In this document: positions 1-12,200 of the stretch, one piece after another | Position numbering within the stretch: the stretch's first letter is position 1 | Layout of the letters: each line of letters opens with the position of its first letter | Assembly (NCBI GenBank): GCA_964036155.1 | Contig: OZ038422.1 | Coordinates: forward strand, 29,659,201-29,723,200 | Direction: 5' to 3' | From: Diploscapter coronatus | Taxonomy: Eukaryota > Nematoda > Chromadorea > Rhabditida > Rhabditidae | Length of the DNA: 64,000 bases | Position numbers and translations under genes: made by a program | Notes under the pieces: model-generated | Database searches by the model: none | What the model was told of the DNA's origin: nothing | The model's input: only the letters and a program-made list of their open reading frames with translations

Positions 1-3000
1 ATTTTATAATCACAAATGCTAAATTTATGTGGTCTAAAAATGCCCGCTCTTTCCGCAAGAGTTTCTCACTACAGACTTTGGCTAGAACTACTAGATTTCG
101 ATCTATGAATTCCGAATTTAGAAAACTTTATAATTTTTGCAAACTTTCGAGACTTTACATTGTATCTTTTTGTACGCTTGTTTGACTCATTATCACATTT
201 TCTCGCTCTCTTCCTTGCTTGTATCGTTAAAAGTGATCTCTGTATTAACGCGCTCACGCATTGCGTTCCCATTCTTTAGTCGCTTGCTAATGTCAGGCCA
301 CGCCTCCGATTTGTCCAATCTGCAATTTTGTCGCACGGTTTTTCTTGCGTCGGCTTTTTGGAGCGTTATCGACTGGTCGTCCTTTTCGTCGCTTTGTGGC
401 GAACGAGCGCACGTTCGTTATATCGGACATCCAACGAAGGGGAAGAAGAGAAGAGACGCGCTCTACATAGAGAAAGAGGCAAAGAAGCCCCAACACTCTT
501 TTATATTTAGAGGATTTCTAGCCTCAAACTTTGTCCCCGCTTAATACTTTGATCCATTGCTTGTGCGTTTTCATTCCAAATCTCATCGAATTTTACCCCT
601 TTCGATATCTCATGAAATGTTCTACCAAGTAATATAAATTTTTATCGTTTTTCATATGAACTTCGTCTATCAAATTCATACAAATTTATTTTTATTTCAT
701 ACTATGATGCAATAGATAATGGAAAAAGATAAGCCTATCAAAATTGCTGATATTGGGATGTGTGACGTTTTACAAGAAAGCCTATCTTGAGAGTTTTTGC
801 TAGCGAATAAGACTGAGTGGATTCAAAAGGGGAAGAAAATCGATGAGATACAAGGATTAAGAGGAGATTTGTACATTTGAACTTTATGGATTTGGCTCAT
901 TTGGGGGATTTATATGGACTTACTGTAGGGCTACAAAACTCAGTTCTTCTCAAAGTCAATTTTGAGGTTATTGAATTCGCTTTCTCCTATTTTATGATGA
1001 CGACGAATATTATTGTTTGAAAAAATGCGTCTTCTTTTTCTAAACATATAGGAATGAACGTATGACTAGAAACGTAAGAATTTCTTTAATCGATGGTGAT
1101 ATCGGTTATTTTTTACCCTTTATTTTACATGAGCCATCAAAAATAGCATCATGCGTCGAATGTGTCCTATGACGAATTTACGCAGGAATTTTGTGTTCGT
1201 GCTGTTTGCCAGATATTTCTCAATGGCGATGACCGAGAATGTACCAATATTCTCTCGCACTCTGCATTGTAGCGATAGAACTGGTGCCCTTTCGTATGAT
1301 CGGTGATATTTATATTTGCTTTCTTCTATGATTCTATGAGATGCCATCTTTTCTCGGCATTTTTCATAGTCAGAGATTTCTCGAAACGCAATCATTTTTG
1401 CCTACATGAGCCCCGTGCCGGATACTTTCTCAACACTCGACTCTCGCTCGATTTTTAATATCATAATGGCGTATCGCTGAACGTTCTCTTTTGAATCTGA
1501 ACATCTTGCTTTTCTATTTCTCTAACAAACCCCAGATGCGACTAGTGTTGCAAATTCTTTTTGCGATATGTAGTTTTTATAAGATACACTTTCTGCACTA
1601 TTTCTGAATATGCTTTTTCTGTATTATTTTCTTTCACTGAAAATGTTACCACTCTTTCCCCAGTTTCGATGTTTCTCCTATTCTCTCCCACTTTTTCTTC
1701 CCGCTACAATTTGCATGTCACTGGTTCGTGATCTCGTGCTCGGTCGCTCGCTGGCAAGTTATGCAATTTCGCTGTCTGCTGCTGCGCAAGGAGCGCGCGC
1801 GCCTTGCAATTCTCCTCTTTGTTGTGACTCATTTTTATTATGCCTCTCTACTTCCATTATTGCCCTTTCGATACTTTGCTGTGTCCGTCTCTAATTTTGT
1901 ATGCACACTTTTCGCTATTTCCATAAAAGAGATCTTTTTCTTTATTATTCTGATCCTATTCTTCGTTCCAATTTTTCACAATTTCTGATACAATACGACA
2001 TTTCCTGACTTATTTTCATAAGAATGTCTTTACTTTTGTACTTTATAAGAAAGATACACCTTTGCCATTTTTAATTATCTCTTTTTTCCCAACACACTTA
2101 TCCCCGTACTCTTTCCATCTCTGTCTTCTTCTTTTCCTCCCCTTTAATTTTCCTTTTATCTCTGCTCGCCAATTCTCAAGCCGAATGGCATCCGCCCTGA
2201 ATCGCGTGATTTGTGCTTCGGCTGCTGGGCGCCTGAGTAACCGTTACCCTTTCTTTCTATCTCTTCAAGTTTCCATACTATTTCTCTTTTCTACATTTCT
2301 TTTTCTCTCTTTATATTTATCATGTTCCTTTCCCATTTTCAACCACTTTTTTCCTCATTTCTCAATCTTTGTTGGCTCAGAATGTACTTTTCATTTCTCC
2401 GTCTATTTTTCTGCTCCTTGCAGTTTATCACCCATTCATTTTTTTCGATTTGAACCTACTTTGCTCTTTTCACGCAAAACGCAACTGCCCACCTGTTTGA
2501 TAAAAAAAAAATTAGGTGAAATTATCGTTTTCTATCTATCTTTCTCTTTTAATCTCCTCTTATGATAATCAGTTGAGATTGTCAGTCTCTGCCAACCATT
2601 TTGTATGAATAATTTTCGCGGAAACCTCGCTCGTTTCTGGTTATTTATGGATTCAGTCGATTTTTAGGTTTTCCGCGTATTTTCAGCGGAGATGATTCGT
2701 ATTGAAATATTAATTTGATCAATTGCAGGTCAATTTTATACGGTTACATCGACTTGTGAAGCGCACCAACTAACAGTTCGATTGGAAGCGGGTGCGTTTT
2801 TGTGTATTGCGGCCTTTTGACAACGACATTTTACGACCGTTACATGTGCAAGTGCCAGCTGAACGTGGATAACACTCTAGTCAATTTTGGTGGGTTTAGA
2901 AATTTTCTCGCTTTCAACTGAGCTTGATCAATTATGAACTTCGTCTGAGTAACTGCTATATTATCCGGAAAACCTAATTCAAATAATCTTAAAAAGTCGT

Positions 3001-5450
3001 CTGTATGCGAAATTCTGTATCGAAAAATATCATCCACTCATTCAAAAATGCCATATGAAACGTATATTCCGAGAATATCCTAACAAGTCAGTTGATATCC
3101 CACGTAGAAATGAAAATCCCGACTAATTAGCGAGCTTTTCATGAATCACAATAATAAGAATCAAGGGAATCTTTAAGAAGCGCAACACTTTCCTCCGGAA
3201 TTTTCATTTCGCGCAAATATTTATGCGATATTTTCTTCGTAAGGATGGCTTTACTTGATCTCGGTCACTTTTAGGCATCTATCCCTAAGCATACAATAGG
3301 ATATTTTTGGTTGTGTGTCCAAATGAACGTGCTCAAGTATAACCGAAGAGCCGGGAAATGAAGCACTAAATTCCCGCAGTATTCATTATTAACACACTCC
3401 TGCAAATACTCGTTAGGGCTCATAATTTGAGCTTCGATGCGAAAAATCGAATGCATAAAATAATATGAAACATCGCAGCCATATCTTACTTTTTAATATT
3501 TGAAACAAAGTGTAGAAGGCTCCTGAAATCAAAACATTTTTTTGCACTTTTGTCATAAAAATGATATTTAACTTTTACTCACGACATTTCACAAATCTCT
3601 GATATGAGATATGATCTAATTATCGTATTATCTTCTTTCTGGCTAAATTCAGCGCTAATTGTTCGGAATTTCATATTTTCAAATTAAGCTTGACCTATTA
3701 GTGATAAATCTTTGATAATTTAGGACTGAAACGAAATGCATTAGTCGGGAAAATGGCATATAACATGGGTGTAATTTCCGGGTATACATTCTGTAGTATG
3801 GGCTCTACAATTTGAGTGCGATTTTCTCATTATTAGGCCAGCAACGGATTTCACACACACACCTCCGATGTGAGCGAAGACCATATGGGGGGTTTAGTTG
3901 CAGTTTTTGATGATTAAAAGTTCGATCAAAGACTTTGGGGTTCATTTTTTTGATATAGCAAATCGGAATCTGGAAATTCAAGACATGAAAATCATGTCAA
4001 GACTATTTCAAATAAAAAACTACCTTCCATACCCTTTCTGTGTATTAAAGAACAACTTATAGTTTGGTTAGGCTAATTATAGCCCTGAATATCTGATTGA
4101 TAGTTTTTCACTTTCTACTCCTTTCACCTTGATGTCTTGTAGTTTCTAAGCCCCGGATATAAAATCCAATATCTGCAATAAGTCCTGTAGAAATCCCTGA
4201 ATCTTTATTATTTTAGTGCCGAAAGTTCATTTTTACATATCGGCCGGTCCTAATCCCCCCGACTCTGGGATAATTAAAAGAGCGATATCTCCTTGGAGAT
4301 AAAGAAAATTTAGACAGATCACGGGACTTTGCATCATCTTATCGCCGGATATTATCTCGGTGTTAAATTTATCGCTTTCATATTTTTAGTAGCGCGCTGA
4401 AATGAGTGGTTCTAAAATAGTTAACGCGTTATCCGATCTTTGATTAGCAAAAGTCAAATTTAGTTCATTTCAAAACTGGGCTTATGAATCTTTCATTTCA
4501 CATTTTTGAACCAGGAACTTGTGCGCGCGCATTTTTGCAAATGTAAATCTTTGTGGCCTTGCGATTTTTTGTAGTTTTAAAATAAAAATAACACTTGCGT
4601 TTCTGTCGAGCCTGCAAAAACTAGATTGTAGGGAGCAGGAATGTTGACAAGTCGAAAAATGCCGATCTGAACGGGCTAGAACATCGACCCGGATAAGTCA
4701 TATCCCAACCCTGAGTGATCCGTTAAGCTTTCCGATTATAGTCCGACCTAACGGATCACTTCGGGTCGTGGTCGGGTCATGATGCAATCGGACCCGTCAG
4801 CATCCCTGGTAGTGAGTTCAAAAGTCTAAAATATCTGCGAAACCCTTCAAAAAATAATTGCATCCCTTGCAAAAGTACCATTTATACGTTCATCCTAAAT
4901 ACAAATTCTCTCTGAATTTCCCTAGAATTCGTTCTGAACTATCTTTTCCTACCAAAAATGCGACCCATTCGATCTTGCCGAAGAAGGGTGTTGTATGTTC
5001 CTCACATAAATTGGGATTTTATGTCCAAATTATCCTTTTATGGGCGAAAAATCGTCTCTTTCGGCCTATTTTTACGGCGTCATTTCTCTTGCTCAGTTGC
5101 AAAATCGCAAAATCGTTTTCCAGTTTCCCCCGTCCGCACGTCTTTCTCTCTGCGCATTTGTGATCTGTTTTCTTTTTCTCTCAGTTTAGACATAGAGTCT
5201 CTACTCCGCCAATCTCTCTGTATCTTTTGCACTCCATGGTCATTTTTCATCCTCTGTCTTTTCTCTCTAGCGCATTGTATTTTTGTCTGCGCACCACCAC
5301 CGCCGCAGCAGGGTCTCCCCTCTCCTTTCGACCGTACGGGCCAAGGTCTTCTTTTTCGTCGTCCCTCAGGTTTTCTCATCTTTCTTGCCGATACTATTTT
5401 CAACTTCTTTTTATCTTTTCATCTCCACTCCCTCGGCCTTCCTTACTCAA
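1..5450. other. Non-coding 5' flank of daf-18
   Basis: No gene is supported here. Open frames on both strands are short, and many come from long C/T-rich stretches, for example 1610-2560 and 5080-5450, whose translations are Phe/Leu/Ser-rich or, on the other strand, Lys/Arg/Glu-rich. More GC-rich patches occur at 300-450, 1730-1810 and 2180-2240. No splice-phase-consistent exon chain was found. The stretch probably holds distal regulatory DNA, and it contains the small palindromic element at 4636-4808. Confidence 0.55.
4636..4808. mobile_element. Small hAT-type palindromic MITE
   Basis: The two ends are inverted copies: the left reads CAGGAATGTTGACAAGTC and the reverse complement of the right reads CAGGGATGCTGACGGGTC. 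A second inverted pair in the middle (GTGATCCGTTA with TAACGGATCAC) makes the whole 173-bp unit foldable. The eight bases before it (GTAGGGAG) and after it (GTAGTGAG) match at 7 of 8 positions. CAGGG-type ends with an 8-bp target duplication are the signature of hAT-superfamily transposons. It has no coding capacity, so it is a non-autonomous copy. Confidence 0.75.
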
Positions 5451-6234
5451 CTAAAATACGATGGCGCTTTCACTCTTCAGTCAGCAGCCGATTTTTCATG
5501 TCTCTGCGTCTCTGGCTCCCTCTCATTTTACAGCGCTCTCTTCCCACTCTGAGTCTTTTCCCCTATCTCATTTTACTGGACGACGCAAATCTCCTTGAAA
5601 TCCGTACAGAATTGCCTCTGAAAAACCATAAAAATCTAATTTCCATACCAGGCAGTTCTCCTTAGACTATTTTTTAAGCATTCGAGTAAATTTGTTATCA
5701 CCGATAATGCAAAGAGACGCCTTGTCTGGTGGAGAAAAGGGGCGAAAGCGCAGGGGAAATTCTGCTAGGCCAGCAGTTTTTCCGAATAGAGGGGGTACTT
5801 TTTGGTTATGAAATTTGGGAAAATTAACGATCATGGACGCGCTTTACTAATGGTGCAATGGTTGGAATGCTCCATTCTGAGCGTTTCTCTTAATTCTCCA
5901 AGTTTATCAGCGTTGAAGGCGCGTCTCTCACTTTTACTTTTTTCGCTTATCATTTTATCGCTTTTCTCTTTATTTCTCTCGCTATTTCGCCTTATAATTC
6001 TGTGTTAACTTTTTGCGATTCATTCAATTCTTTCTGTGATTTCTTTTCGCTCTCTTTGGCTTGCACACTATTTCCCCCGCTGACCGCTATCACTGATAAG
6101 GGGCAGACCCTGACTGATAAGGTGAAGGCAGAGAGACGCAGTGCTGCTTCGCAATTGACAGTCGGCCTTTCGTCCTCTGCGTCTTCTCTTCTCTCTAGCC
6201 ACACGCTATCTCTTTGCACCCTAGCCAACCCGAA
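5450..6234 (+). promoter_or_regulatory. Likely daf-18 promoter with CTGCGTCTC motifs
   Basis: A C/T-rich stretch just upstream of the proposed first exon carries the motif CTGCGTCTC or close relatives: CTGCGTCTCT at 5504-5513, the reverse form GAGAGACGCAG at 6131-6141, and CTCTGCGTCTTC at 6175-6186. Partial forms (GAGACGC, GCGTCTCTC) lie near 5706 and 5921. From memory this motif is over-represented in promoters of broadly expressed Caenorhabditis genes. Its clustering within 0.75 kb of the first ATG suggests a core promoter. An acceptor-like CTAG at 6221-6224, ten bases before the ATG, could receive a spliced leader. No transcript evidence is available. Confidence 0.45.
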
Positions 6235-9200
6235 ATGGGACCTCGTGCTCAACTCGTACAATTCCTATTGAGCATCACGTCGAATGACGATCAGCGCAGA
6301 TTGCAGTGAGTTATCCGAAACGGCTTCTTTGAATTTTTAACCCTACCCTCCGTCGTCATCATTAGACACACTATTTTGCTGCCCATCACACTTTTCGTGC
6401 AATGCCCTTGTTCGCTTATCGATAAGTCGCAAAAATCGCAGCGATAAGAACTCACGCTTTCCTTTCAAAATTAATCATTTTATTTTACAAAAAATTTTTC
6501 GCCTCTGGGAGAACTTAACTTTCTGAGAATTCCATTGAAATTCGCCGTTCTTTGAACTTTACAAAACGTTTTCCAGACGTGTCACCTTTGCCTTTCATTG
6601 TTGCGTCAAAGAAACGCTAGGAACGGTGTGAATATCTAAAGACGCTGCGCTCAGTGCTCTGGCTGAGGTGCGAACAAAAGGAGTTGGGTTTCATGGGGCA
6701 AAAGGCTTTGTAAAATTTCACAGAAAGCGCAGAAAATGCTTTATGCAGAGAGATTCACTTACTCTCCTTACAGAAGGCCCGTGAAAATTTTTCTTTAAAT
6801 TTCGAAACTAAATTATACGCTTTTTCTTTACTTAAATTTTTCAATAAACTTTCACCTTATAGGCTAATAGTGTATTATAAGCTTTTCGTGATTGCTGAAT
6901 TATTAGATGAAAATTTTAGACTACTTTCTCTAATTACATGACTAAAGATTGGGCTTTATCTAGACTCTGTTGCTGCGAATTAACATTTGTACGACCATTC
7001 TTGACACCACAGTTCAGACTTTTATCTTCTGGCATTTCATATCCTAATCATATGAATCTCACACCAATTTATAAGTCGATTTAGAGCAGCTAAGTTGAAT
7101 TATCGCATTTCCTTCTCGTTAATTTTATCCTGGCCTCGAAACAATTATTGTGATTCGTGAAGCTCTCGTGCCAAATAGATTTTTGCCCATAAATCATATC
7201 AAATTTAACTGACCAGAAATGATCGTAACCCAGTTTTATAAGCTGGTATCTTTTTCAATGGGTAAAAATAGCCATGCATGAGGAAAAATCGGACTGTTAG
7301 GCTATTTTAGGCAAAACTAGATCTTGCTCAAATACCAGATATCAGTTGTTTCATTTGACTGGGCAGTCGAGTTTTATTCCTATCTGAATTATGAACATTT
7401 CATTTTCTGCGCTATATTTTACGAAATTTTGCTCCCTAATCATGAGGTAACTGTCCTTTAACCAATCGACAATGATAAATGATTTTATCTTTTGGAATAC
7501 CGACCTTACTTGGCTCAATTTTTATACTGAAATTATTCACATATCATTTCGGTCTTTCGAAACGCCATTTGTGACAGCAAAACTACCAGTAAAAACTAGA
7601 TTTTATCGCATCCAAATTTGATATATGATCTTTAGTTTTTCTTCACTTTCACAAAATTAATTTGATAAGTACACCATTTTGCAGAGGGTAAATTCGATGG
7701 TTTTCTAAAATTACATACTGTACTTTTCGGGTACTTATCTTTTTCAACCAAAATGCTTTCCAATCTTAACCCTTTATTCATAGTTTGTATCCGGTCACCT
7801 GTTCTATAATTTTTGAGCGTTTGAATTCTTAACAATTGCAATAATTAGAAAATTGCGTTTTTTCTTCGGCGTCTATTTCAAACTCTACTAATCCATTAAT
7901 CAAATAATTTCCATAAAGGCCAGCATTTCCAGCAAAAATATAAATAAACTTTGTTCTTTTTATATTTTAGACCATCTTCTAGTTGTTCCGTCTTTCGCGC
8001 CAGACGTTTACGTTTCAAGGTGCATCATTAGAACTTAGTGTGAATGCAAAAGTTACTTCGAAAGCTGTTCTTATTTGAAATTTTACTGATCACCTGCCCT
8101 TTCGCAAACATGAAGCTGTCTTCGTAATTGCAGTAATTGAAATCTTGCTAGTTTGTCGGAAAGCCCATTATCAGAGCTATCAGTTGCGCTATTTTAAGGC
8201 GAGTTTGCGTTTTTTTCCCGCTTTCAAGCCGGTACAGCCTTTCACAGGCACTGATACATCGGTGAGGGTGCCGTGCAGCGAGTCGTATCCAAGCCTACAT
8301 CGCTCAAGCAATTCATTTAGTTGTCAAGCCCTAGAATCTAGAATACTCAAAATCGTTCATTAAACTTTACCTAAAATTCGCCTAAATACAAAATGCTAAA
8401 ATACCTCTTCGTATTGTTCTCAAAGTAAGTCGCTAGCAGTTTTCTGATACAATAGCTATCACACTAAACTTGAAGACGAAACTTCCCCCATAATTATCAA
8501 CATTTAAAGACCCATCAATGTATGTCATCTTCTTCGTAAAGAGACGATTAAAATTACAAGTTTTCGACGAACATGTAATTTGGTCGAATATTTCATGTGA
8601 AGATCGGCGAATTTCGGCAACTCATTTCCGATGTTGAATTCGTTAGAAAAACGTTTTTATTCATCAAAAAATGATTGCGATTTTACCGGATATTTTGCAC
8701 CAAAACGATTCTAGGGAAAAAGCGCAATTTCCTTGTGAAAATGGTTTTTAATTTTTAATTTTCGCGACTTTTTGTGAGGATCTCAATCTCAAAGTGAAAT
8801 ATACGGTTCCTCATTTCTCTTACATTAGTTCCTCAAAACTTCTACAATTCCTAAAATCTGATTTTTCGGCGAAAAAGGTTTAATTTTCCGAGGATTTTCG
8901 ACATTCCTCAACTTTCATCATCCCACATCATTTTGGGGAAACTTAGCCTCAAAATGAATGGGTTAATGAATTTTGGCCTAAAAGTAAATCTCTCGAGCCG
9001 TTCGGAGAAATGTCTATCCCAAGTTTGGGCTGTATAAATGGACTTTTGACCTTCAAGAATCATCGCTATTCGAAAATTTCTCCTGGCTAAAATGTTACTT
9101 TAAAGCCGAAATATTCGAAAAATCTTCGGTGTTCTCCAATTTGCAAACATTTTCCTCGACCCACTTTTGAGTGACGTTTTCGCGCCTCGCGACCGAGCTT

Positions 9201-12200
9201 TACAAAGCGAGTTGGCCTGTGTGCCCTGTTGTAATGCTCGGAGAAGCGTTTTTGAAAAGTGAAATCAAAGGCAGAGCACGAGGTCGGCGAAAAAATCTTC
9301 AAAAACTCGACAAAAACCGACGAGAATCATCGAAAATCGTTAGTCCTTTCCAAATTTCGTTCGAAATTGGTTCCGCGTAAATGCAGTATTATTGTACGAT
9401 AGAAACGATGCGTTCTCGTTGCTTTTGCTCTCGTTTTTTCCTCGCGTTTTCTGCAAATGTTGCAAAGTGGAAAATCTTGATAAAAAGCGATGGTAGGGCT
9501 GAATGAATATGCACGTGCTGAGTCAGCACGAAAATGGACGGACGGTCAGGGCCGGGGTCCTTTTGCAACTATCCGCGATGGTATTTTGTGCTTTGGTTCG
9601 TTGCCCTTCCTAGTTTTTTCCCCTACATTTGCATTTTTTGCCTTTATACTTTGATCGAATAGTACAATTTCTCTTTGCACAGCAGAGTGCGCGGCTAATT
9701 TCTCAGAAACTGCATTCAAATTGGGCGTTGCTCTCATTCGAAAAATCCCAGTTTTTCGTCGGATTTCTAAGTTTTGTTGCAAGAGGTGAATGAATTGTAT
9801 TTCGAAGATTCGATGTAATTTTGAGATTTTCGGGATTACTGTTGCTTCGAATATGCACTCACTGTTCATATTCTCATGACCTTTATCTTTTTCCAAACTT
9901 CTTTCCAAAATTTCTCAATTTCTTTAAAAAAAAACAACAACATATTTATCGATTTAAAAACTGTTCTAACTTATGCATTTTTTCAGATCATCGCCTCGCA
10001 GCTCGCCTGGTTGTTCGCCATTAAAGACGGGTGAAGACGGTCAGGTGCACGGCTGCTTGGGCAGATCGGATCAGAGTCAGCAGGGACAGACGGGCGGCGC
10101 ACAGTCAGCCTCCTCATCTGCGGGTGTGGCTGTGGGTGCGGAGCGGGTGAGCAGAGCGACACGCAGACGGACCAGCGAGAGAAGTCCGTCCGATCCACCA
10201 GCACCAACCCGAAACCACCACGTCCACGATCACACCAACAATCACAACAACACGACGCCACAACATCAGGTCGAGAATTTTCTTATTCTTGCTTTTTTAA
10301 TATTAAAAAAAAAAACTAGTGCAGTTTGTAAAGCTATAACTTATGAATTTAAAAAGCCAAATTCCATGAAAAACGTACGAACTACACGAATGTTCGGAAT
10401 AGATATGAATTTTCTACTTAAAAATCAATTGAATTTATGGAGAAAGTGAATTTTCAAGAAAAATGATTTTATTTGCAGTACCAGCGGCCCTCGGCCGATC
10501 GAATGGCGGTGTTAGCGTCTGCTTCTTCCGCATCGACGTCAACCACTCCGGCCACCACGCGAAGCATCAGCGGCACAGTGGGAGGAAGTAGTTCAGGTAC
10601 CTTTGTTTTGTTTTTAACTTTCAGTCATTGGAGAAAAATAATATTTTCGAGAACATACTTTCATTTTATCATTTTTTATCTAGAAAAAATGCTATTTCTT
10701 TAGAAAAATTACTGAGCAATTATAGTAATCTTAAAAATGAGTTGGAATTTGAGATGCCTCAGCAACGAGCAGCACAGAACTACACACGCAACAATCGCAA
10801 TCAAACCATTCTTCTGCCGGTGCGAATGAGGAAATCAACCGACAGCCCTTCCATTCCAGCATTCAAGTGAGTTGTTTTTCTATTATTTTTTTATATTTCA
10901 AAAATCGCTTAAAATTTCTAAAATATCTCAACACTGATAGTCTTATTTTATGAAATTCCGTTTCAAAAATTATAAAGATACTAAGTTTTTATTACATTTC
11001 GGTTAAGTCGTTTCTCAGTGTCTTATGAATACATTTAAAAATTTTCGTAAACCAGAAGGCTAGATGACAAAAAATCAATAAAGATAACATTTTCAGGAAG
11101 TAGCGACAGACCTGATATGCAAGCCACTGCGAGTGATGGTCAGTCAGAACCGACGACGGTACCAGGAAAATGGGTTCGATTTGGATTTGACTTGTGAGTT
11201 CCTTTCCTTACTTTTAAAAAAATTTTCTTGCAAAACTAAAACCTTATCAACTCTTTTGACCTTTCTACTAACGCTCTAAGTACCCCTAGGTACATCATCA
11301 CCTTGCTAAAAATAACCGATTCGACCACTTGAAGCTACCTGCTTTTTCTAATTTTCAAAATCTTATATACCAGCCGGTTTTCGGTGACTATCCTTTATCA
11401 TGAGAAAAATTCGGTGCAAACTTTTTTCGCTGTACAATGTTTGACTCCGCCGATTGTTTGGCCTTTTTGATCATTTTCCTACCAGCAGGAACGGCTAGCA
11501 ATTTTCGCTCTTTTCTCTCACGTAAAATCTCTTTCTATTTCCTCTCTAGGCTAGTATAGCTATTTCTCGGTTCTCTAATTACTCAAAATCTCCGTTTTTC
11601 AAGAGCTATTTCCTTATCCCTCCCTGATAGACTAGACTCTTACCATACAAAATTAGACGGACTTTCACAAATAGAGGGATCATTATAAAATCAAAACCTA
11701 TAAAAAATGGTCGCTAAAAACACAATTCAAAATTATTCCATTTTGAAATAGAAAATAGTATGAAAAAGTGAGGGAGAAAAGGAAGGAAAAACTCTAAATA
11801 TCGAAACCATCTTTTGCGAGTTCGCTTTCGATTTGTGTGCACAAGCGGGACACTTCCGATTTCTCGCCACAGGCGATAAAACCGGGCTCTTCATCTTTTC
11901 TGTATCTCAAAAATTATACTATTTCTCTTTTCTCTATTTTTCCACCTCCAAAAATCAGCGCTATTTCTTTATCTTTCCTTCTTTTCCTCAAATTTTTCAT
12001 GCTATTTACTTTTCTCTAATAATCTATTTATCTTGATTTTATCGTCAAATAGAGTGGATCGACGTGCGAATTCTCATACATTTGCGCGGGGAGTGGGAAA
12101 TTTTGAAATTCAGTGATTAATTTGTCCAGAAACGATCAACGAAAATCTAGAAAAAGAGTGAAGAAGCTTGATTTTTTTTTTGAGGTTTTGGTGGCTGTAA

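Noticed and set aside
1610..2565. Several overlapping open frames with hydrophobic, Phe/Leu/Ser-rich translations
   Set aside because: They lie in C/T-rich DNA, which gives such translations in any frame; there is no splice chain or recognisable domain.
5080..5403. Minus-strand 107-codon Lys/Arg-rich frame
   Set aside because: It is the complement of a pyrimidine tract in the likely daf-18 promoter, with composition-driven content.
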